DNA from: CAVYUC01 sp963816685 | GTDB taxonomy: Bacteria > Bacteroidota > Bacteroidia > Bacteroidales > Prolixibacteraceae | Assembly: GCA_963816685.1 (NCBI GenBank) | Contig: CAWFMB010000014.1 | Coordinates: forward strand, 714,366 to 778,365 | Length of the DNA: 64,000 nt | Reading direction: 5' to 3' | In this document: piece by piece, positions 53,697-64,000 of the stretch | Layout of the letters: each line of letters opens with the position of its first letter | Numbering within the stretch: position 1 is the stretch's first letter | The notes under the pieces: generated by a model | Seen by the model: only the letters and a program-made list of their open reading frames with translations | Told to the model about the DNA's origin: nothing | Database searches by the model: none | Position numbers and translations under genes: made by a program

Positions 53697-54330
53697 CACA
53701 GATAAAAATACATTCCCTCAATATTTCAAAGGAAAAAGGAACCGTTAAAGCACCGGTTGAGTCCGTAGAAATCAATGAGCTGGGTGTAAAAGACGATGCG
53801 CATGCAGGGCGCTGGCAACGGCAGGTGAGTTTGCTCGGGGTGGAAAGTCTGAAAAGGGCTGAAGAACAAAACAGTCGTAAATTTAACTTTGGCGATTTTG
53901 GCGAAAATATAACCACTGAAGGTCTGGAAATACATAAATCAAATATTCTCGACAGGTTTCAGTGCGGCAATGTGTTGCTTGAAGTAACTCAAATCGGTAA
54001 AAAATGCCATACCGGTTGTGAAATCATGCAGCAGGTAGGAAGCTGTATCATGCCGCTTGAAGGAATTTTCTGCAGGGTATTAAACACAGGTAAACTGAAA
54101 ACCGGTGATACTTTAAATTACATCCCCAAAACAATAAAAATACTGGTAGTTACTTTAAGTGACAGAGCCTCCCTGGGAATTTATCAGGATAAAAGCGGAC
54201 CGTTTGCCGCCGGAATGCTGAAGGATTTCTTTACAGACCATAACCGGCCGGTTAATATCGAAAACAAAGTTATTCCTGATGATGAAAAATTACTGGAGCA
54301 AAAGCTTTTGCAGGCGGTTTCACTCATTGG
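53693..54330 (+). CDS. MOSC domain fused to MogA/MoaB domain, truncated by the sequence junction
   Basis: The N-terminal ~145 residues are a MOSC domain (GVKDDAHAGRWQRQVSLL, FGDFGENITTEGLEI, conserved sulfur-carrier Cys region IGKKCHTGCEIMQQVG). A MogA/MoaB-like domain follows from ~147 (IKILVVTLSDRASLGIYQDKSG). The second domain stops after ~65 residues at QAVSLIG, and the expected TTGGTG motif never comes, because the DNA changes identity near 54,325. The frame continues to 54,427 only as unrelated residues. The fused partner would adenylylate molybdopterin. Confidence 0.85.
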
Positions 54331-54345
54331 AAAATTCCCTCAACA
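54320..54345. other. Chimeric junction between two genomes
   Basis: Left of here lies AT-rich Bacteroidota DNA in mid-MogA domain. Right of here lies GC-rich DNA encoding a flagellar hook protein whose own N-terminus is missing. Neither gene is complete and there is no IS, tRNA or repeat at the join. This is best explained by assembly chimerism. Confidence 0.8.
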
Positions 54346-55204
54346 ACCTGAACGATATCGGATCGCGCATGGAAGCCGCGCAGCGCAAAGTTTCGACGGG
54401 TCTTCGCATGCAGTCGGTGTCGGATGATCCGGACCAGGTTTCGCCGCTGCTGCAGGCCCGCGCGGATCTTGCCGCAACTACGCAAACCCAAGCGAATCTC
54501 AGCCGCGTCAAAACGGGGGTCGATGCGGCCGAGCAGGCGCTTGAGCAGTCGGTCAGCATGGTGGAACGCGCGCGTACGCTCGGTGCGCAAGGCGTGACAG
54601 GAACCGCAACGGCAGAGTCACGGCAGGCGCTGGCAGACGAACTCGGCTCGATTCTGGAAAACCTGGTCGGCCTGAGCCGTACGACAGTCGAAGGCCGTTA
54701 CGTGTTCAGCGGCGACTCGGATCAGCAGGCGCCGTACAGCATCGATCTGACGCGGCTAATCCAATCAGCCCCTATCTCGGCTCCACCTCAACTCGTGAAA
54801 TCCAGCACCCGAACGGTTCGCGGTTCGCCCTGTCGAAGACGGCGCAGGATATTTTCGATTTTCCCGACTTGACGCAGAACGTTTTTTATTCGATCAACAG
54901 TCTCCGCGAAGCGCTGCAGAACAACGACCAGGCCGCAATTGACGCAGCCATCCCCAACGTGGTCAGCGCCCAGACCTATCTGAACTCGCAACTCGCGTTC
55001 TACGGCACAGTACAAAACAAGGTTGCTGATGCGACCGAGTTCGGCCAGAAACTGCAACTTCAGTTGCAGACGCACCTTAGCACGCTGCAGGATGCGGACC
55101 TTACGGAAGCCATTCTGGAGCTGAATCAGGCGCAACTGCAGCAGCAAGCAGCGCTCCAGACGCGTGCACGCATACCGAACACGACGCTGTTCGACTATCT
55201 GTAA
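54331..55204 (+). pseudogene. flgL: Flagellar hook-associated protein 3 (FlgL), N-terminally truncated, one frameshift
   Basis: The first recognisable residues are LENSLNNLNDIGSRMEAAQRKVSTGLRMQSVSDDP, a flagellin/FlgL N-terminal D0 helix missing its first few residues. The frame runs to about 54,757 (RYVFSGDSDQQAPYSIDLT) and then resumes one base off as NPISPYLGSTSTREIQHPNG, reaching the C-terminal helix that ends TTLFDYL. FlgL joins hook and filament. The gene abuts the convergent gene at 55,205. The frameshift is likely a sequence error. Confidence 0.8.
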
Positions 55205-56190
55205 TCACCACCGCGGCTGCACACGTCCGAAGCCGAACGCGGAACTGAGCACCCTTCCCGAGGCGGTAACGATCGCAACGACGTTGAAACCCGGCTCGTC
55301 GGGATCGCCAAAGCGCAAATCAAGTGCCTCGACCGGAGGCGCCCTCGGGTTCGACGGCGGGCGTTACCGCGACAGTGGAAAAGCAGAGAAATCGAGAAAG
55401 ATACGGAAAGGCCGTGTGCGGCGGGCCGCATCGAGCGCCGCCGTCCCGTGCGCTTTGTAGTACTCGCGCCCCGCCGTCGGATCGAAATCCGTCGTCAGTT
55501 GAATCGGTAACAGCACGTAGGCGTTGGGCAGTTCAACGAGTCCCTGCCAGCGAAGCGGATTACCCGGGGACGGGAAGGCCGCGGTGGTCGTTGAACGGCG
55601 CCCTCGTAGATGCGCGTGTTCAGAAGGGCGAGTGCGCGTTCGTGCGCCAGATAGCGGCCAAATTCGTATACCGACAGGAGCGTAAGGGCGAATATTGCCC
55701 AACCGCGCCCAGGGCTCGACTTTGCGCCGATCTCGCTGCTCACCAGCCGCCCGAGGGCGGGCGCGGCGATTGCCAGCAGCAGAATCGCCCAGATCCAGAA
55801 GTCGACGATGCTCGTCATGTCCAGGCGCAGCCATTCTTCGGAAAAGGGGCCAGCAGCCGAATTCCGTAGACGTTTGTCCAGTCGAGCAGAAGGTGGCTCG
55901 CTACGCCGAGGAACGAAATCGAAAGTGCGCGTCCCCAAGGAAGGGGACCGCGCTGCACCAGGCGGGCAACAACACCGGCAGCAGCGCCATCAAGGGCAGC
56001 CCAATCAACGCATGCGTAACCCAACGATGGTAATGCAGGTAAGTGAGCGGTCCGCCGAACCAACTGATGATATCGACATCGGGAGCATTGGCCGCGAGCA
56101 CGAGGATCAGCGTCCCGCGTGGGACAGCCGCCCCAACCCGGGCGGGCCATCATGACGCCGGTGAGCGTGCGTGAGGTTGTCCAAGACCAG
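55205..56190 (-). pseudogene. YdjM-like (DUF457) metal-dependent hydrolase family membrane protein, several frameshifts
   Basis: Family segments appear in order but in different frames. The N-terminal LTHxLTGVMMAR is followed by LAANAPDVDIISWFGGPLTYLHYHRWVTHALIG with the HxxxTH motif, then FLGVASHLLLDWTNVYGIRLLAPFSEEWLRLDMTSIVDFWIW, then NPLRWQGLVELPNAYVLLPI, and the C-terminus RFGDPDEPGFNVVAIVTASGRVLSSAFGFGRVQPRW. At least three or four indels are needed to read it through. As one gene it would be ~310 residues with several membrane helices, resembling acidobacterial relatives. Confidence 0.75.
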
Positions 56191-56219
56191 CCTACGATAC
56201 AACTGGGTCGGTGATAGTA

Positions 56220-57248
56220 ATGAATCGCAGAGAGTTTCTTCTCGGCGCCGTCAGCGCCTCGGCATCGCGAGCGCTGGCCGCAACGCGCCATTCTGTCTGG
56301 ACCGTGAACGGCGCCGAGCCGTCGGATGTGCTGGGGCCGACGCTGATCCACGAGCACGTTCTGGTCGACTTCATCGGCGCCGATTCCGTTTCTCCGGATC
56401 GATACAGCCAGAGCGAGGTATTCGACGCTGCGCTTCCGCGGCTCGAAGCAGTCCGGCGGGCCGGATGTCACACGCTGGTCGAATGCCCGCATATCTCGGC
56501 CGCGACGCACTGCTCTTGCGCCGGCTGGCACCAGCCACCAACCTGCACATCGTGACGAACACAGGCTATTACGGCGCCGGCAAGGACAAGTTCATCCCGA
56601 AACACGCCTGGACCGAAACTCCCGAGCAAATCGCAACTCGGTGGACGCGAGAATTTAGAGAGGGCATCGACGGAACGGGTATCCGTCCGGGCTTCATCAA
56701 GACTGGGGTCATTCAGGAAGACTCTCGGACATCGATCGCAAGCTGATCATCGCCGCAGGACTGTGTCATTCCAGACCGGGCTGCGCATCCACGCACACAC
56801 CGGAAACGGCGCCGGCGCGATCGATATCATCGACACGCTTCGCGCAGGCAGCGTCCATCCGAGAGCCTATGTCTGGGTTCACGCACAGAACGAAAGGGAC
56901 CGCGATGTGCACATGCGGGCGGCAAAGGCGGGCGCGTGGCTCGAATTCGACGGCATCAATGATTCGACGCCTGAGTCGCATGTAGACGCAGTCGTCGACA
57001 TCAGACGCGCAGGGTTCCTGCGGCAGTTGCTGGCGTCCCAGGATTCCGGCTGGTTTCACGTCGGCGAGCCCAGCGGCGGCGACTTCAAAGGCTACACGTT
57101 CCTGTTCGAAGCGTTCCTACCGGCCCTTCGAAAGCGCGGCTTCACCGAACCCGAGATTCGTCAACTGATCGTCGATAATCCTGCACGGGCACTAACGGTC
57201 GCGCCCCGGTGTGAAATTGAGTTGCGAGGATATCGCTTAATAGTGTAA
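56220..57248 (+). pseudogene. Phosphotriesterase-family metal-dependent hydrolase, frameshifted
   Basis: A Tat-like start, NRREFLLGAVSASASRALA, precedes the metal motif LGPTLIHEHVLVDFIG (HxH). Later fragments in other frames give RLAPATNLHIVTNTGYYG, IRPGFIKTGV and RIHAHTGNGAGAIDIID, then HAQNERD and LVDNPARAL. The frame switches occur near 56,490-56,530 and 56,720-56,770. Members are zinc amidohydrolases acting on lactones or phosphotriesters. The substrate is unknown. Confidence 0.75.
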
Positions 57249-57271
57249 AGTCCTTTGAGGAGCTCCTATCG

Positions 57272-57960
57272 ATGACCGTTTTCGACCTGCTCTTCATCGC
57301 GGTTTTCCTGGCGACCAACACGGCCCTGATTGTTGCGGCAGTCGCCGCTGTGCGTGGCCGTCGCGCAAAGGGCGCCAGCATTCTCAAAGGGATTGGCGCG
57401 GGCATCGGCGCTTATTTTGGCATTGTTATCGTCGTTTCGCTCGCATCGTCGCGCCGGGAGTTTCGCGTGGGAGATGCCCGATGTTACGACGATTGGTGCA
57501 TCGCGGTCGAGAACGTAAAGCGGACGCCTTCTGCCGCCGGGATTGCCTACGGGTGACCTTCCGCGTATCAAGCCGCGCCCGCCGAGTATCGCAGCACGAG
57601 TACGGGTTGGAGGTTTACCTGACCGACAGCGCTGGAGAACGGTTCGATCCGAAGTCAGCGGTCGACGCGCCGCCCTTTAGCGTGCTTGTCAAACCCGGCG
57701 ATTCGGTCGAAACCAGCCGTATTTTCGATGTTCCCGCACAGGCGCGCGATCTCGACCTCATCATGGGCCACACCGGGGTGTTCCCCCGCTGCTGTATCAT
57801 CGGCGACGAGGGCAGCCTCTTCCACAAGCCCGCGATACTGCGCATTCCGCAGGAGAACCCCAGCTATTCCGTCTCGTCCCCCAAGGTCCGCGCTTCGGTT
57901 TTCGAATTTCGTGAATTCTTTCAGGAAAACGAGCTTCACATTCCCGGTGGGTCCGTTGCG
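57272..57960 (+). pseudogene. Hypothetical membrane-anchored protein, frameshifted
   Basis: An N-terminal helix pair (LLFIAVFLATNTALIVAAVAAV and IGAGIGAYFGIVIVVSLA) precedes an extracytoplasmic beta domain. It starts REFRVGDARCYDDWCIAVENV and continues in another frame as VTFRVSSRARRVSQHEYGLEVYLTDSAGERFDP and SVLVKPGDSVETSRIFDVP. The frame breaks near 57,550. The pattern resembles DUF4352-type domains but is not certain. The 3' end overlaps the converging dnaB in an unresolved way. Confidence 0.55.
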
Positions 57961-59215
57961 TTTTGGCAATCATCAGGTCCGCAAGGCCGCGCAGGTCTTC
58001 GCGCTCGGGTTTGTAGTATTCTTCGCGGTAGACGAAGGCGACCAGTCGGCATCCTGCTCGATCGACCCCGATTCGCGAAGGTCGCTGAGCTGTGGCTTGT
58101 GGTCGCCAGGTCGCTGTTCCGGAGCGCGGCTCAACTGCGAAAGCACCACGAACGGGACCTTCAGTTCGTTGGCCATCAGCTTGAGCCCGCGCGACATCGC
58201 GCTGATTTCCTGGTTGCGATTTTCGCTCTTTCCACGAGTGCTCATCAGTTGCAGGTAGTCGATCACGACCATCGCCAGGCCATGCTCGTTTCGAAGTCGC
58301 CGCAGCTTGGCGTGTATGTCCATCATCGTCACGCCTGGCGTGTCGTCGATGAACAGCGGCGCCTCCATCAACTCGCCGAGCGCATGATGCAAGCGCCGGC
58401 GCTCGTCCTGGTTCAGGTAGCCCGCCCGGAACTTCTGTTGGTCCACGCGCGCGCCGGCGCAGACCATTCGCGTCAGCAGTGACTCCTTCGACATTTCGAG
58501 CGAGAAGACGGCCACCGGCCCGTTCGACTCGTTCCACGTGCTGGCCATGTTGAGCGCCAGCGCCGTTTTGCCCATCGAAGGACGGGCCGCGAGAATAAAC
58601 AACTCGCCCGGGTGCAAGCCGCCGGTCATCTCATCGAACTTGGTGAACCCGACGCCAACGCCCTTTATCCGCCGACTGGGATCGAGAAACGCGTTGAGTC
58701 CGCCGTCGAATTCCGAAACGATCTGCGCGGGCGTCGCGAGTGCGTCAGAGGCGCGCGATTCGCCGAGGCGCAGCAGCATCTCTTCAGCGCCGCTGAGAAT
58801 CTCGTCCGGACTGTCCTCCTGCAGCATGCAGCGATCCATCAGCTTCTGTGACGTGAAGATGATGTGCCGCAGGAGCGCCTTGTCCTTGACGATTCGGATG
58901 TACCCGTCGAGATTTGAAATCTTCGGCAGGCCGTCGTCGAGCGAGACGAGATAGCTCAGGCCGTCGACCGATTCGAGTTGATTATTGCGCATCAACTCTT
59001 CGGCGAGCGCTACGCGGTCGATGCGTTCGCCGCGGTCGTACAGATCGCATGCGAGCGAAGATGCGACGGTGCTTCTCGAGACTGAAGTCCTCGGGCGCCA
59101 GCGCTGCCGCCACTTGCAGAAATATTGAGTCGTCGATAAGAATCGATCCGAGCACGAACCGTTCGGCGTCTAGGTTTACAGGTAAAGCCTTATCGACGGA
59201 CTCTCGGGATGTCAT
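57880..59215 (-). pseudogene. dnaB: Replicative DNA helicase DnaB, frameshifted
   Basis: The N-terminal domain starts at 59215 (VNLDAERFVLGSILIDDSIF) and shifts frame near 59,060. The main body then carries Walker A ARPSMGKTALALNMA, DIHAKLRRL, the DnaB Walker B MVVIDYLQLM and PFVVLSQLSRAPEQRPGDHKPQLSDLRESGSIEQDAD. Another shift near 58,020 leads to VAFVYREEYYKPE and then NGPTGNVKLVFLKEFTKFEN. A functional essential gene cannot contain these breaks, so they indicate sequence error. Confidence 0.85.
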
Positions 59216-59506
59216 CGGGAAGTTCTACCTTAGCGGCATTCGCCTTGGCGCATCAAGGCGCAAATTTCGGCCTGTCTCTCGTGATAGTTAGCCTGTGGAC
59301 GAAACGTTGGATAATCTTCAGCCGGCCGTTCCCCGCAAACTGCTGCATCCGCAGCCCCGGGACAGAGATTTCCACGGTTTTCCACACAACAGAACGCTTG
59401 TATTCTGTTTTAACCCAAAACGGACGCACTGGAAAGTGTTTTCCGCTGAAGCACACAATTCGCATTGGTGCTTACGCCGAAGCACACGCGGCGCGTGGGT
59501 TGCCGC

Positions 59507-61186
59507 CTATTTCAGCGTCACCCCATGTGCGGCAAGCGTGTTGCCAACTGCCTGTTCGTACTGCGCCACCGCCTTGTTGAAATCGAGGTCCGCGATGACG
59601 GCGCGCCGGCGGGCATCCAGGTACTCATTCTGACGGGTCAATACGAAAAAGTTCGTCGACTCGCCCGTATGGAAAAGCCTGGTCTCGCTGTCGAGCTTCT
59701 CTTTTGCCGCCGTCTCACTCGCCTTCGCAGCGTTGACGCGCTGGCGAGCCGTCTGGATCGCTTGCAGCGCATTCCGAACCTGCGCCTCAATTGATTGCTC
59801 AGCGCGAGCCTGCTCCAGCTTGAGCCGCTTCTCGGTGATGGCCGCTTCGGCCAATTGTGCGCGGGCGGCGCGATTGTGGACGGTGAAATCCAGCGAGAAC
59901 CCGACCTGTGCGCTCTGGTAGTTGCCGCCGAATACCGAAGACAGCGCTGTTCCGTAACCGCCGATCACGGTGGAGGGCAGCGCTCCGAAACTCGCCGAAG
60001 GCAGGGGCGAGAGCCCGGCAATAGTTGAAAGCTGGTTCAGGCGCTCATAAAGCGCGGCCTGCGAAGCGCTGATCGGGTTGTCGCCCGGACGCAGGCTACC
60101 GGCGAGTCCCATGTTCGTATACGCAGCTACCACGTTGAGCTGGGGCTTAGTCTGATCGGCAGCGAAGCTCTCGTGATGCCGTTCGATTCCTGCCGCAATT
60201 GCACCTGGCGCAGTTCGGGCCGGCGCTTCAGCGCTGTTTCGACAGCGGCGCGGACGTCGTCCGTTTCGGGCGATTCGAGCGTACGCACCTCGGTCGGGAT
60301 GATCTGGTCGCTCCAGAGCGGCGAATGGCGGTCCGGCGCGAGCAGCAGCTTCAGGTTATTCTCAACTTCGGTGAGCACGCCGACGCTGGCGTAGTAGCTG
60401 TCCAGGCGACGCTCGAGTTCGGCGCGCGAGGCGGACAGTTCGATGGGCGCGAGCGTTCCGGCTTGAATCATACGCTGGTTCTGCGCGTATTGCGCGCGAG
60501 CGAGATCAACGGCCTCGGAAGCCACCTGCACATCTTCCCGCGAGGCGACCAGGCTCCAGTAGGCCTGCTCGACGCGGCTCACCACGTCGATGGCGCGCAC
60601 TTCGAAATCGGCTTCGCTGATGTTGAGCGCCTTCCGTCGCAGCCGGATCTCCGCGCGATCGCGATCGATCTTGCGATTGCGAAGCAACGGCTGCGTGAAG
60701 CTCGCGACCAGTCTCGAAGTGATATATGGATTCAACGAAGCGAACGTGTTCGTGGTGGATGTCCGGCTGTTATCGAAGTCGAGCCGGAACTGCGATCCCT
60801 GCCACGGCAGCTTCTTCTGGAAATAGAAGTTCTGCGTGAGGTAGTCCTCGGAGAGTGCGCCGTTCGCACCCTGCAGGACGGATGAGGTGGGCGTGTTCGC
60901 GGTCGAAGCCCAGGCGCCCACCCGAGCGTCGGATCGAAAGCGCCGACGGCGGCGCGTATCGCTTCACCGGCGTTGGCGACGTTCGTGCGCTCGATCTCGA
61001 TGTCGAGATTATTCGCGAGCGCCGTCTCGATGGCGTCGCGCAACGTCAGCTTCCGCTCAGTGACGCTTACGCCGACTCGGGCCGGCGCATCAAACTGCGG
61101 CACAGGCGGCTCCTGCGGCGCGGGCTCGGGAGTGCCGGCGAACAGCGCCGAAGCCCCGATGACAAATGAACGATCAATAGCCACAT
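59507..61186 (-). pseudogene. TolC-family outer-membrane efflux protein, frameshifted
   Basis: Three frames tile one OEP protein. The N-terminal part reads LTLRDAIETALANNLDIEIERTNVANAGEAIRAAVG. The middle reads SRVEQAYWSLVASREDVQVASEAVDLARAQYAQNQRMIQAGTLAPIEL. The C-terminal part reads SLDFTVHNRAARAQLAEAAITEKRLKLEQARAEQSIEAQVRNAL, ending in frame at 59507. Shifts occur near 61,150, 60,910 and 60,130. The start ATG at 61186 overlaps the end of the RND transporter gene, so both form one efflux operon. The 291 bp upstream of dnaB (59,216-59,506) contain no gene. Confidence 0.8.
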
Positions 61187-64000
61187 GGTATGGGAGCGCA
61201 CCACCTTCCACGCGGGACCGAACCCGACGCGTGCGAACGCGCGCAGCCGCCCCGAGATGTCGTCGAAAATGGAGTAGGCAACCGGCGTCACCAGCAACGT
61301 CAGCAGCAGGCAGAGCGTCTGACCGCCGATCACCACAATCGCCACCGTTCGGCGCGAACCCGATCCTGCGCCGCCGCCCAAAGCCAGCGGGATCATGCCG
61401 GCCACCAGCGCGGCAGTGGTCATCAGGATGGGGCGAAGCCGGTCCTCGCAGCCCGCAGGATCGCTTCCCCACGCTCGACGCCGCTTCGCCGCAGGTTCTT
61501 GATGTGATCGATTTGAAGAATCGAATTCTTCTTCACGATGCCGAACAGCACGAGAATTCCGAGCGACGTGTAAATGATCGAATAGTTCTCCCCGCGATCA
61601 TCAGCGATAACAGCGCGAACGGCACCGACAGCGGGAGGCTGATCAGAATCGTGATCGGGTCGATGAAGCTTTCAAACTGCGCCGCCAGAACCATGTACAT
61701 GAACATCAGCGACAACACGAGAGCGAATACGTAGTTTGCCGCCGCACGGCCGAATTCCTTACTCTGGCCGACAGTCCCGGCTCGGTACTCAGGCGGCATG
61801 TGCATCTTCGCCACTTCCTCGTCCAGTATGTTGAGTACGTTGCTGAGCGATTGCCCGCCAACAATGTTGCCGGTGAGCAGAACTTGCCGCTGCCGGTTGT
61901 AGCGCTCGATCTGCGCCGGGCCGCTCGCCTCTTCCATCGCGCGACGTTGGAGATCGGCACATTGCCGAGTGTCGCCGAGGGTACGAACAGCCGGTCCAGT
62001 GCGGCGGGCGAGTTGCGGAATCTCTCGTCTACGCGCAATTGCACGTCGTAGCGATCGTCGCCTTCGCGATATGTAGTAGCCTGGTCGTCGCCGCCCACCA
62101 TCGTGCGGAGAGCGGTCGCAATGGAGGCGACGTTGACGTTGAGGTCGGATGCCTTGTCGCGATTGATATGCACCCGCATCGGGCTTGCCGTGTTCGTACG
62201 AGCAGTCGATGTCGGCGACGCCGGGGACCTGCTGCATCCGGGCCTGCACGCGGGTGGCGTATTCATCGAGCTTATTCAGCTCCGGCCCCTGCAGATAGAA
62301 CATCAGGTCCGGTCGGACCGCCGCCCTGAAACATCGGCGGATCCTGTACGCCGGTGGTCACATCGCGATACTTAGCAGGCCCTGGCGCGCCATCAGCATG
62401 ATCTCTTTCTGGGTCTCCTTGCGCTGGTCCAGCGGAACCAGTTCCACCACAATGGAGCCGCGGTCCACCCTGCTGCACGTCGGCGCCGACGGTGGTGAAC
62501 AGGTTGTCGATGCCGGGCAGCTGCTTCAAATCCGCCTCCACCATCCGCATCGCCTTGGAGGTGCCGTCGAGCGAGGATCCCACAGGCGTCCGCACCGTGA
62601 CCTCGAATTCGCTCTGGTCGTCTACCGGCAGGAAGTCGATCCCGGTCATTATAAATAGGGGCGCGACGGAAAGCACCACCAGCAGCGTGGCGACTCAGGC
62701 CCAGCGGTGACCCATCGACCACTGCAACATCCGCCGGTAGGGCCCGCCAATGCGGAAAAGCGCCGTATCTTTCGTGCCGCCGTCGCAGACGGTGTGCTTC
62801 AGAAAGCGCGAGCAGAGCATCGGAGTGAGGGTGAAGCTGACGAACAGCGACACGGCGATGGCGAACGCCGCGGTGTAGCCGAAGCTCGACATGAAGCGCC
62901 GACGATGCCGCCCAGGCCACCGGCAGGAAAATGATCACGAGGCTGAGGGTGGTGGCGAGCACCGCCAAGCCGATGTCGCGGGTGCCCTCGATCGCCGCTT
63001 CCTCTGGCCCTACTCTTCTCCTCCGCGAACTTGAAGATGTTCTCCAGCACCACGATGGCGTCGTCGATCACGATGCCCACTACCAGCGCAAGCGCCAGCA
63101 TGGTGATCTGATTCAGCGTGAACCCCACGCCTGCATCAGGGTGTAGGTGGAGATGATGGAGGTGGGGATGGCGACCGCCGCGATCAGCGTGGAGCGCCAG
63201 TTGCGCATAAACAGCAGCACGATCAGCGCGGCGAGAAACCCGCCCAGCACCAGGTGCTCCTGCACGGCGTTGAAGCACTCCTCGATGAACTTGGATTGTC
63301 GCGCGCCCACTGAGCGGAAGCCGGGGGGCAGATCTTTCTGGATCTCCGCCACCCGCGCCTTCACCGTGTTGATCACCTCGAGGGTGTTGGTGCCGGACTG
63401 TTTCCGCACTTCCAGCACCACCGCGGGCGTTCCATCGAGGCGCGCCAGTGACCGCGGCTCTTCGACGCCGTCCACCACCCGGCCGATATCGCTGATGCGA
63501 ACCGGTGAGCCGCCAACGTTCGCGACGATGATGCGCTCGAAATCCGCGGGTCGCTCGACGCGGCCGAAGGTGCGAAGCGAGAGCTCTCGGGGACCCCTGG
63601 CTCACGCGGCCGCCGGGGATCTCGACGTTCTGAGCCGCAAGCGCCGCGCGCACCTGGTCGATGTTGAGGTTGTAAGAGTACAGCTTTTCGCCATTGAGCC
63701 AGACCTGAATCTGCCGCTGGCGTTCACCGACGAATCGGACTTCGCCGACTCCGTCGAGCGACTCAATGTTCTTCTTAATCCGATCGTCGAACGTCCGCCG
63801 TTGTTTCGCGGAAGATCGCGTCCCGACTGGCGACGACGATGTTGAGGATCGGCGACGCATCCGTGGCGAGCTTTTGCACCACGGGCGGATCGGCGTCCTT
63901 CGGCAATTCGCTCAGGATTGTGAAGATCTTGTCGCGTACTTCCTGGGCCGCGACATCGGGATCCTTCTCCAGCACGAACTGAATGCTGACCAGCGAGATG
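61187..64000 (-). pseudogene. AcrB-like RND efflux permease, partial and multiply frameshifted
   Basis: The N-terminus (about 90 residues) lies beyond the right edge. Readable segments in several frames are EVRDKIFTILSELPKDADPPVVQKL, GEVRFVGERQRQIQVWLNGEKL, KFIEECFNAVQEHLVLGGFLAALIVLLFMRN, FTLNQITMLALALVVGIVIDDAIVVLENIF (membrane helix with paired Asp of the proton relay), SLFVSFTLTPMLCSRFL, FMYMVLAAQFESFIDPITILISLPLSVPFALL, and IPLALGGGAGSGSRRTVAIVVIGG near the C-terminus. At least eight indels are required. Substrate class (drug versus metal) cannot be set. Confidence 0.8.

Noticed and set aside
54279..54427. Fusion protein of cofactor enzyme and flagellin
   Set aside because: The open frames crossing the junction combine halves of unrelated families in mid-domain. 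They are artefacts of the join.
55324..56155. Plus-strand Arg/Pro/Ser-rich frames in the GC-rich block
   Set aside because: Their composition is typical of antisense frames in GC-rich DNA, and recognisable family motifs lie on the minus strand.
59340..59410. TTTTCCACA-like words upstream of dnaB as DnaA boxes or an origin
   Set aside because: Only one near-match, in a low-quality sequence block, with no clustered boxes or AT-rich unwinding element.
1..64000. CRISPR arrays, rRNA genes, prophage genes
   Set aside because: I saw no regularly spaced direct repeats of CRISPR type, no rRNA signatures and no phage structural genes.

Overview
The first ~54.3 kb is an AT-rich Bacteroidota (Bacteroidetes) chromosome segment. 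It carries a T9SS C-terminal sorting domain, PorQ, TonB-dependent receptors, DUF5683 next to parAB, head-GIN proteins, and promoters of the TTTG-N19-22-TAnnTTTG type. The gene set (PsrABC-like oxidoreductase, multiheme cytochromes, lysine 2,3-aminomutase) points to an anaerobic or facultative marine/sediment lineage. The last ~9.7 kb (about 54,330-64,000) is GC-rich, has different codon use, and is broken by many frameshifts. It encodes FlgL, a YdjM-like membrane protein, a phosphotriesterase-like protein, DnaB, TolC and AcrB of another phylum (Acidobacteria-like by my reading, unproven). The switch occurs in mid-domain of a molybdenum-cofactor protein, so the window is most simply a chimeric contig.

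Layout: 1-5 kb holds a partial TonB-plug protein, a tandem pair of GNAT-like genes (the second broken) and an IS transposase fragment. 5-11 kb holds rpmE2, lon, an HMA lipoprotein and a TonB-dependent receptor. 11-15 kb holds a large secreted beta-helix/PKD protein. 15.8-26 kb is a minus-strand housekeeping block (mltD, DUF5683, parB, parA, rfaE1-like, priA, ispH, cmk, porQ). 26-32.5 kb holds YkgJ, EamA, a sodium symporter, two small proteins, ablB (frameshifted), ablA and a MarR regulator. 32.7-38.9 kb holds a TIM-barrel lipoprotein, an ECF sigma operon with two adhesin-like proteins and two barrel proteins, and a PfkB kinase. A tRNA-His with a decayed partial duplicate lies at 39 kb.

The most interesting region is 39.9-54.3 kb. 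A cytochrome b fused to a dodecaheme-like cytochrome c, with its own Rieske protein, is divergent from an operon of PsrA-, PsrB- and PsrC-like subunits, two half-size YeeE/YedE sulfur transporters and two membrane-anchored rhodanese-fold proteins. Both rhodaneses lack any cysteine in the active-site loop. Each has exactly one cysteine, the very last residue, in a shared RRKKT...AGGC tail. Molybdenum-cofactor genes (mobA, mobB-like, moeA, moaA, moaC, MOSC-MogA fusion) follow. I read this as a periplasmic sulfur-compound respiration module with an unusual sulfur-handling arm, plus its cofactor supply. No rRNA or CRISPR array was seen.
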